The notes under the pieces were generated by a model. That model had not been told where the DNA came from. It did not search any database and saw only the letters and a program-made list of their open reading frames with translations. Shown piece by piece: positions 57,911 through 64,000 of a stretch of 64,000 nt of DNA (its first letter is position 1; each line of letters opens with the position of its first letter). Source of the DNA: Bdellovibrio sp047344985 (GTDB lineage: Bacteria > Bdellovibrionota > Bdellovibrionia > Bdellovibrionales > Bdellovibrionaceae); assembly GCF_047344985.1 (NCBI RefSeq), contig NZ_CP178861.1:1860001-1924000 (forward strand), written 5' to 3'. A program made the position numbers and the translations under genes.

Positions 57911-58717
57911 TTGAGCACTAAGTTTACAAAAGATGAGTTGAAATCTCCGGATCAAGTGACACAAACCCTTAGAAAAGGTTTTGTTTGGACAACGGGACAT
58001 TCCAAAATGGTGATCACAGCCGTTGCCGTTTTTATCGTGATCGGCGTTGGAGCTTCGATCATGAACTACATGACTGAGAAAAAAGAAATTTCTCAGCAAG
58101 AGAAATACTTCCTTCTTGAGAAAGCCTACAGCGAGAAAAAACGTGGTTTTGAAGAAGCAGCTCGCGCTGAAGTGATGGCGGCTCAGTCTAAAGATAAAAA
58201 GAACGTTCCAGCCGTAGATCCTTCTAAAAAAGCTTCTGGTGATATGCAAAAAGACTACGGCACTGAAATCACGGGCTTTGAAGCTTTCATCGATCAAGCA
58301 CCAAACACAAAAGCAGCACAAATGGCCGCTTTGAATTTGAGCGAAATCTATATGAACTACAAAAAGAACGATGAGGCGATTGCGACGTTGGCGAAAGTAG
58401 AAAAAGGTCTTGATAAGAAAGACGTCCTAACAGGTCTTGTTCTTATGCAGATGGGAAATGCTTTGGCGGATAAGAGCGATTGTAAAGCTGCGATTGAAAA
58501 ATGGCAGACTTTGGCTAGCAATAAAGCTTTGGCCTTTGCTCACGATGAAGCAAAACTTCGCATGGGTCTTTGCTTTGAATCTATGAATGATCTAGCGAAA
58601 GCAGAAGAAATCTACACTGAGATCGGTAAAAAAGACGATCAAGGCACAACAGATTTCGCAGCTTCTCGTGAAGCTCAAAAATATTTGCGTTTGTTAAAAG
58701 CAAAAAAGAATCTTTAA
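57911..58717 (+). CDS. YfgM-like membrane-anchored TPR protein
   Basis: The 268-residue protein has one membrane helix (MVITAVAVFIVIGVGASIM, residues about 35-55) near its N-terminus and periplasmic helical repeats afterwards (AAQMAALNLSEIYMNYKKN..., EAKLRMGLCFESMNDLAKAEEIY). YfgM sits beside BamB in many proteobacteria and cooperates with periplasmic chaperones at the translocon. The start is TTG at 57911, preceded by GAGGAA. bamB follows after 12 bases. Confidence 0.82.
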   Translation: MSTKFTKDELKSPDQVTQTLRKGFVWTTGHSKMVITAVAVFIVIGVGASIMNYMTEKKEISQQEKYFLLEKAYSEKKRGFEEAARAEVMAAQSKDKKNVPAVDPSKKASGDMQKDYGTEITGFEAFIDQAPNTKAAQMAALNLSEIYMNYKKNDEAIATLAKVEKGLDKKDVLTGLVLMQMGNALADKSDCKAAIEKWQTLASNKALAFAHDEAKLRMGLCFESMNDLAKAEEIYTEIGKKDDQGTTDFAASREAQKYLRLLKAKKNL

Positions 58718-58729
58718 TCAGGGGACTTC

Positions 58730-59884
58730 ATGAAGTCGATTCTTCTCGGATCTCTGGTGCTGGCTTTGACAGGATGTGCGACAGTAGATCGCACACTTGA
58801 GCAATGGAGTTCAAAAAATAACAGCAAAAGAGAATACGAAGTTAAAACGGCGTGGGTTCGTCAGACGACTGTTAAAGACAATCTGGGCTTTCGTAAAATC
58901 AATCGCATGACGCCTCTTTTGGTGAATGATCTCGTCATTCAAGGCAATGGTCTTGATGGCATCGTCGCTTATGAAAAAGAAAGCGGCCGTCAAAAATGGC
59001 GTTTGGCGATTCCAAATGGTGTTGAGCCTAGTGCGACATCCATTCGTGATCGTTTGTTCGTAGGTGCGAGCGATGGGAATTTTTATTCCGTTGAATCCAG
59101 CTCCGGTCAAATTCAGTGGAGCTTTCCAACGAAGGCCGAAAACCTTTCAGCACCTTTGCTTGAAGAAGGTGTGGTTTATTTCTTAGCTGGCAACAACGTG
59201 TTTTACGCACTGGATGCAGCGACAGGACGTCAGTTGTGGTTGTACTCTCGTCAGGACACATCACAGTTTTCCATTCGCGGTGGCAGCCAGGCGGCGTTTT
59301 ATAACGGCACTTTGTATGTCGGATTCTCCGACGGATCTTTGGTGGCTTTGAATGCGAAAACAGGCGCTGTGGTTTGGGAATTACAACTGAATCGCAACAA
59401 ACGTTTCCGTGATATCGATGCAACTCCTGTGATTGATGGAAATCAAATTTATATCGCAGGCTATGATGATAAACTTTATTGCGTGTCCTTGGATAAAGGC
59501 GAAGTGATCTGGCGTATTGATGGCGGCGGATACAGTGCTGTCACAATGGTGGGAGATAAAATCATTTATCCTACGACCAATGGTGAAGTTTGGGCTTTGA
59601 AAAAAGCCAATGGCGATAAGGTTTGGAGCTACAAGCTTAAAGAAGGTATTGCCACTCAAGTAAAAGCTTACAAAGGTTCACTTGTGTTTGGGGAGTCTCA
59701 AGGAAAATTAAAGTTCCTCGATCCAAACTCAGGGGCGGAACTGGGCGCGATGGAACCTGGACGAGGTATTCTTTCAACTCCTCAGGTTGATGAAAAAGCC
59801 GGTCGCGTTTATTTCATTTCAGGCGAAGCCAATCTTTTTGCGATCAACGCAGGTTGGATTAAAACACCTTATTTTAAGGAGTAA
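58730..59884 (+). CDS. bamB: Outer-membrane assembly lipoprotein BamB
   Basis: BamB is an accessory lipoprotein of the BAM complex that folds beta-barrels into the outer membrane. The 384-residue protein has a lipobox (LALTGC), then PQQ-type beta-propeller repeats with regular WxxxT/AxT-like signatures: GLDGIVAYEKESGRQKWRL, YALDAATGRQLWLY, VALNAKTGAVVWEL, YCVSLDKGEVIWRI, WALKKANGDKVWSY. Its place behind a YfgM-like gene matches the yfgM-bamB order known from other bacteria. Confidence 0.93.
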   Translation: MKSILLGSLVLALTGCATVDRTLEQWSSKNNSKREYEVKTAWVRQTTVKDNLGFRKINRMTPLLVNDLVIQGNGLDGIVAYEKESGRQKWRLAIPNGVEPSATSIRDRLFVGASDGNFYSVESSSGQIQWSFPTKAENLSAPLLEEGVVYFLAGNNVFYALDAATGRQLWLYSRQDTSQFSIRGGSQAAFYNGTLYVGFSDGSLVALNAKTGAVVWELQLNRNKRFRDIDATPVIDGNQIYIAGYDDKLYCVSLDKGEVIWRIDGGGYSAVTMVGDKIIYPTTNGEVWALKKANGDKVWSYKLKEGIATQVKAYKGSLVFGESQGKLKFLDPNSGAELGAMEPGRGILSTPQVDEKAGRVYFISGEANLFAINAGWIKTPYFKE

Positions 59885-59887
59885 GAG

Positions 59888-60268
59888 ATGAAAAAGCTGC
59901 TTATGACTTTACCTCTTTTGTTTGTTTTGGGTGCTTGCACTCATGGCAATTGCAGAACTCAAAAAGGGGCGGAAAAAACAGCCGTAACAAGTGAGGTTCC
60001 TGTGACTAAATCAGCAGCAACGGATCGTGTGAAAGTTTATAAACCCGATGGTTCTTTGCAGTGTGGTCAGGGTAAAGCTATCCCTGTCGCGGAAATGCAA
60101 AAACAACTGAAAGGGATTCAGGTTTACTCTGCTTCAAATAAAAATGACGGAATGATGCGCATTCAACTTTGCGGTTCTCCAACAGGAAACAACAATGTCT
60201 ATGAAATTGATCGCAAAGATCTTGAAGTCGCTTTGAAAGCCGGCTTCAAAGAGTGGACTTTCGAATAA
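59888..60268 (+). CDS. Small predicted lipoprotein behind bamB
   Basis: The 126-residue protein has a lipobox VLGAC and two Cys in the mature part (LQCGQGK and QLCGSP) that probably form a disulphide. The fold is unknown. It lies 3 bases after the bamB stop and is in the same transcription unit, so a role at the outer membrane is possible. No family recognised. Confidence 0.72.
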   Translation: MKKLLMTLPLLFVLGACTHGNCRTQKGAEKTAVTSEVPVTKSAATDRVKVYKPDGSLQCGQGKAIPVAEMQKQLKGIQVYSASNKNDGMMRIQLCGSPTGNNNVYEIDRKDLEVALKAGFKEWTFE

Positions 60269-60432
60269 AAAATCAGACGGGGAGTCGGGTCTCTTTTTGA
60301 GGCGTCTCCCCTCTTGACAGGCGGGTGACAAATCTTGAATTTCATCCCCTTCTCAGATTGAGATTAGCAAACCATTTTAAATACTTAACCCGGCACACAG
60401 ACTTTGCATAGGACTCCTATGAGGTGTTTTCT

Positions 60433-62778
60433 ATGCGTAAGATCTATACTCTTGTACTGGCATTCTTAATCGCTACAGGCGCAGTGGGCGGTACGGCTCG
60501 CGCTGAAATGACAGCTGAACACAGAGCCCAATTGACTCAATTGGATTATCTATTGGCTGTGGATCGTTTGGATTTTTATTCAGATGGTCTAGCAGATTAT
60601 TTGATGGATCACGATCAAAAGGTCGCGGCAGAAGCCATTCGCCGTATTGAACCTGAAGACTACGCAAAAGAAAGATACAGCTCTCAAGATCTGAACAATC
60701 CAGATAAATGGAATGAATTGATCTTGCGCATGTTACATAAGAAATTCCCAGAATTTAAGAACCTCACTTTGAAAGATATCGAGTGGAATTATAACTTCTT
60801 CCGCAAAAAATTAATGGAAGGCTTTAAGGCGGATCCTATCACTTTAAAGCGTGAAGCTTCAGTTTCTGGTTTGAACAATGAACCTGTGACTTACAACAAA
60901 AGATCAATCCCGAATGTGGATGGCAAAGCTATTTTGCTAGACGCTGAAAGATATATTTCTGAAAAAACAACTCGCGCGCTTTTCTGGGATGCTGCAATCA
61001 CAGGTAAAGCGATTGAATTCCACATGGGTACGGAGCGCGACTTCCGTCAAAGGGTGTCTCAAGAAGACCGTGAAGTTGTTGCAGAAGTAAAAACTCGTTC
61101 TGCAAACTACAATAAAATTTATTTGGTCTATGATGCTCGCACAAAAGAATATTCTTATGCATTTACGCGTATTTCTGGCGATGACCGTGTGAAACACTTG
61201 ATCGCTCAATTGCGTATTTTGAAATACGAAAACAAGGTGGCTTTAAAAAGTGACTTCGTTCGCGTGTATGGAAATGCCAATGCCGTTCACAGACAACAAG
61301 AACAACGTCTTGTAGAGCTATTTAAAACACTTCCGAAAGCTGACATGGTTGTGATCGGCCAGAAATCAGCGATCGGTAACGTGATTGCGATGGCTGGTAT
61401 GATGGCGCAGGTTCAACCAGATATTAAATCTGTTGTGGGTCCTGAAAAATCACAAATCCAAAAACTTTCTCAACGTGTGACAGAGACTGGAACATATTTC
61501 TCTGTAACGACAAAAGCTCCTGTCGTGAAAACAGAGTTTGAAAAAATACAAAATCCAATGGCTTCAAGTTATGAAATCGTGACTTCAGAACAACCAAGCC
61601 ATGATATCTCTGACGTTCTTTTGGAAACAAAAGATGGTCGTATCGTGCGCTGGAGATTTATCTCTAACATGTGGGGAGATGAAGTTGTTCCTGTCGCTCG
61701 CGCTATTAAAAATTCCGGCCACGACAAAGTGGTTTATATCGGAACTGCCGGCGGAATTATCGGAAAAGGTCTGAAAGTCGGGGACGTAGTCGCTCCTTCT
61801 AAGACTTACACTCAAGATGGCAAGCTGTTTGATCTAGAAAAACCTTCTTACGGAACTGATTTCGTGAAGACAGGCCAAACTTTGGGTCAAGTGACGTCTC
61901 CATTTGATGAAACTAAAAAGTGGTTTGATAAATGGAGCAATAAAATCGACGTGGTTGAACTTGAAACTGGTTATTTGAAAGAAAACCTAGGTCCTAAAGT
62001 CAGCTTCCAGCCATATCTTCTTGTATCAGACGTTGTGGGCTCTGAGCATGAAACGTTGGCTGTCGCTGCCGCGGACTCTGGAAAACGCAAGAACGGTCAA
62101 TTAAAGCTATTAGAGAGCTTGTTTGTGAACAACGGAATCAAAGCTCCGGTTTCAAATGTTGAAATGATCTCGGCGGAAGGCGCTGTGAAAGTAATGTATC
62201 ATAAAATTGATTCATTAAGAGCGTCTCGCGATGTCACTTCGAAATTGCAATTAACTCAGTTGGCTCTTCGCAAAGGTTTGAAAACGGATGCCGAATTGGA
62301 AGCTTTAATTAAAGCTGAACCTTCTTTTGATCGCCAGCTTTTGATGGATAAGCTTGAGAAATATTCCGGGGCCTTGGAATTGATCTCTAAAAAGATTTCC
62401 GGAGTGAGTTTTGCAATTGTTGGTGGCGAAGAACTTTTGAATGGCACTTGGAATCCTAAGAAAGCTTTGAAGTTGCAAGTAATGGCAGGAAATATGTCTG
62501 CGGCTGACGCTAATAAAGTTTATGCGGCGGAGCTTTCTAAGATCCAAGCTGTGATGGGTAAAGAATTAAGCGTTGAAATGGTGACTTTCGATGCGGAAAA
62601 AACACGTCAGGCGGTGTTCTTTAACTCGAATTCGAAACGAGTTCTTGCGAACCACTACGAAAATAAAATTCTTAAGAAATTAGGTTTAACTAAAGAAATC
62701 GATAAAAACGGTGGCGTTCGTTTCCGCGAAGTCACTGAGTCTGCTGGAGGTATGAGATGCGAAGCCGTCCTTTTGTAA
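60433..62778 (+). CDS. Secreted protein with nucleoside-phosphorylase-like domain
   Basis: The 781-residue protein has a signal peptide ending TARAE. The first 390 residues are helical and polar, with no known family. From about residue 390 to 600 the sequence follows the PNP/UDP phosphorylase pattern: WRFISNMWGDEVVPVARAI, VVYIGTAGGIIGKGLKVGDV (the phosphate/base loop, near residue 436), VVELETGYLKENLG (the ribose-binding Glu-x-Glu area) and LVSDVVGSEHETLAVAAAD. The C-terminal 180 residues are helical. A periplasmic or extracellular nucleoside-cleaving enzyme would fit prey-nucleotide scavenging, or an effector. GAGGTG precedes the ATG at 60433. The next gene begins inside its 3' end. Confidence 0.72.
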   Translation: MRKIYTLVLAFLIATGAVGGTARAEMTAEHRAQLTQLDYLLAVDRLDFYSDGLADYLMDHDQKVAAEAIRRIEPEDYAKERYSSQDLNNPDKWNELILRMLHKKFPEFKNLTLKDIEWNYNFFRKKLMEGFKADPITLKREASVSGLNNEPVTYNKRSIPNVDGKAILLDAERYISEKTTRALFWDAAITGKAIEFHMGTERDFRQRVSQEDREVVAEVKTRSANYNKIYLVYDARTKEYSYAFTRISGDDRVKHLIAQLRILKYENKVALKSDFVRVYGNANAVHRQQEQRLVELFKTLPKADMVVIGQKSAIGNVIAMAGMMAQVQPDIKSVVGPEKSQIQKLSQRVTETGTYFSVTTKAPVVKTEFEKIQNPMASSYEIVTSEQPSHDISDVLLETKDGRIVRWRFISNMWGDEVVPVARAIKNSGHDKVVYIGTAGGIIGKGLKVGDVVAPSKTYTQDGKLFDLEKPSYGTDFVKTGQTLGQVTSPFDETKKWFDKWSNKIDVVELETGYLKENLGPKVSFQPYLLVSDVVGSEHETLAVAAADSGKRKNGQLKLLESLFVNNGIKAPVSNVEMISAEGAVKVMYHKIDSLRASRDVTSKLQLTQLALRKGLKTDAELEALIKAEPSFDRQLLMDKLEKYSGALELISKKISGVSFAIVGGEELLNGTWNPKKALKLQVMAGNMSAADANKVYAAELSKIQAVMGKELSVEMVTFDAEKTRQAVFFNSNSKRVLANHYENKILKKLGLTKEIDKNGGVRFREVTESAGGMRCEAVLL

Positions 62779-64000
62779 AAAGAACTCTTCCTTGTTTGGC
62801 GGTGGTCCTGGCTGTAACGATGCAAGCGGCACCGGCGCATGCGGGTCTTTTTGATAAGATCATGTCAGCAGCAACGCAGATTTTAAATAATGCGAAGTCG
62901 ACGACTCAGTCTCAACCACTGAAAAGTGGGATGGCGGGTGCACAAGCAAATGCAACTCAAGCGCCTGTTGCTGAAAAAGCTCCGTTCTCTATAGAAGTCG
63001 ATGTTATCGGAAAAATCGTTGCAGAAACGCAGCCGTCGCCTTACTCAACGGATCTTCGCAAGACTTCAAAAACCATGGCTGAAAAAGTAAGTTCTGTGGC
63101 AACGGAAACTCATACTGAAATTATTCCTGAATACACGGAAAAAGGTCTGATCTTCCACATCCGTTATGATGAAACAGCTCTTCAGAATCCAAAACTTCTT
63201 GTGAAAGATTTGGCTTTGGTCAGAATGCTGACTTCGACTTCAAATTATTGGGGCACTCAATCCAACATCTTTGAAGGCACCATGAATGAAAAACTTCGTG
63301 CCGAAGTTGAGTCTCCGCATGCGATTGCGGAACTTATCACAAATGTGCGCGAAGGCAGTCCTACGGCGAAAGCCCGCTGGAATACTTTGCAGGCGGATCT
63401 TCTTGAAAACGTTTCTGTAAAGCCAAATATTCTTCAAGAAATGGGTCTCAGTTCCAATGTGGTTCAAGATATTCGTGAGGAATTAAAAGCTAAATCTGCG
63501 GCCCTTGATGAGGCCGCCGCTCAACACGCGCGCAAACAACAAAAGGCCTTGGATAAATGGAAATCTGAGACGGGTGCGCTTGATAAAATGGAAGCCATGC
63601 AAGACAAGCTTGATGATTTGATCTTAAAGAATGACCGTAAAGGCGTTCGTCAAATGCTTGAGGCTTATCTACCTTGGTCTGTGATGGAGCCTGTCGAAGC
63701 AAATACATGGAAAATCTGGCTTGAAGCCATTGAACATCCAGATGCTTCAAAAACAACCGTGGCGTTCCGTGGTTTGAAATACGATACGGATAAAATCCAA
63801 CGCAAACAAACTGCCAATGGCGAAGTTTATGGTTTTATGTCGACAGTTTTAACTAAAAACCAAGGAAGTTATACGCGTCGTTTGAGATCTTTATCTACAA
63901 ACCGCGAGAAAAATGGAGATATTGGCTTTAAAGTTCATGGTGAAAACATCAGATCGACAAAGATCACAGATCAAATGACGGCGCATGCAAGAAACCCTGT
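62757..64000 (+). CDS. Secreted protein with ADP-ribosyltransferase-like C-terminus (runs off the window)
   Basis: The frame starts at ATG 62757, overlapping the previous gene by 22 bases, with GGAGG just upstream, and is open to the last base (414 codons). A signal peptide ends near PAHAG. Residues 30-330 are largely helical. Then come two motifs of arginine-type ADP-ribosyltransferases in order: AFRGLKYD (R338) and VYGFMSTVLTKNQ (S362-T363), followed by strand-like DIGFKVHGENI and ...TAHARNP. The catalytic Glu-x-Glu should follow just past the window. The usual third Ser of the STS motif is Val here. If the Glu pair is present, this is a NAD-using toxin or effector. Confidence 0.6.
   Translation, partial: MRSRPFVKRTLPCLAVVLAVTMQAAPAHAGLFDKIMSAATQILNNAKSTTQSQPLKSGMAGAQANATQAPVAEKAPFSIEVDVIGKIVAETQPSPYSTDLRKTSKTMAEKVSSVATETHTEIIPEYTEKGLIFHIRYDETALQNPKLLVKDLALVRMLTSTSNYWGTQSNIFEGTMNEKLRAEVESPHAIAELITNVREGSPTAKARWNTLQADLLENVSVKPNILQEMGLSSNVVQDIREELKAKSAALDEAAAQHARKQQKALDKWKSETGALDKMEAMQDKLDDLILKNDRKGVRQMLEAYLPWSVMEPVEANTWKIWLEAIEHPDASKTTVAFRGLKYDTDKIQRKQTANGEVYGFMSTVLTKNQGSYTRRLRSLSTNREKNGDIGFKVHGENIRSTKITDQMTAHARNP

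Noticed and set aside
1..64000. CRISPR arrays, tRNA or rRNA genes, prophage
   Set aside because: No regularly spaced repeats, no cloverleaf or rRNA-like stretch, and no cluster of phage structural genes was recognised; the S74 fibre and the short recombinase stand alone.

Overview
The window reads as chromosomal DNA of a Gram-negative predatory bacterium of the Bdellovibrio type. This is inference from gene content: a giant phage-tail-like fibre protein with a C-terminal S74 chaperone, many lipoproteins and secreted proteins of unknown function, a PilZ protein, HTTM and RHS proteins, and dense packing on both strands. Base composition is moderate, and lower in the RHS island. No rRNA, tRNA or CRISPR array was recognised.

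Layout. 1-3.3 kb: the end of a probable scpA, scpB with long acidic arms, and a two-gene membrane unit ending in an HTTM protein. 3.35-9.5 kb: a small lipoprotein, a 1519-residue surface fibre and a solute-binding-like protein. 9.5-13.1 kb: class Ia ribonucleotide reductase nrdA-nrdB with a structured leader and a palindrome-rich spacer. 13.6-16.1 kb: a YhcC-type radical SAM protein, an MnmC-like methyltransferase and a small binding protein. 16.1-20.9 kb: an operon of a GH3-type acyl-adenylating enzyme, a LysE-type exporter and a secreted C45-type Ntn amidase, facing a TetR regulator across a large palindrome. 20.9-27.6 kb: an envelope transport set consisting of an RND exporter fused in frame to a LolA-like domain, a large secreted protein with two similar halves, an outer-membrane barrel and a PilZ protein. 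27.6-31.5 kb: an FMN reductase, Kup and a patatin phospholipase. 31.5-35.4 kb: a transposon-like 131-bp hairpin, a YceI protein, a lipoprotein, a short helical protein and an outer-membrane protein. 35.5-40.1 kb: an AT-rich RHS island with a probable frameshift and two small membrane proteins that could be immunity proteins.

40.2-48 kb holds the housekeeping fatty-acid cluster on the minus strand: yceD-rpmF-fabH-fabD-fabG-acpP-fabF-rpiB-glyA. plsX is absent from its usual place, and an M23 lipoprotein follows. 48.1-52.8 kb: an alpha/beta hydrolase with a Cys nucleophile and a TauABCD-like set (2OG oxygenase, ATPase, permease, binding protein). 53-56.5 kb: a FimB-sized tyrosine recombinase next to a perfect 12-2-12 palindrome, then a membrane-anchored helix-turn-helix protein coupled to argS. 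56.6-60.3 kb: a leucine-type dehydrogenase, a YfgM-like protein, bamB and a lipoprotein. 60.4 kb to the end: two overlapping secreted proteins, one with a nucleoside-phosphorylase-like domain and one whose C-terminus carries ADP-ribosyltransferase motifs as it runs off the window.

The strongest candidates for undescribed biology are the secreted phosphorylase/ADP-ribosyltransferase pair, the GH3-LysE-C45 operon, the RND::LolA fusion with its retained internal start site, the frameshifted RHS island, and the recombinase with its adjacent palindrome.
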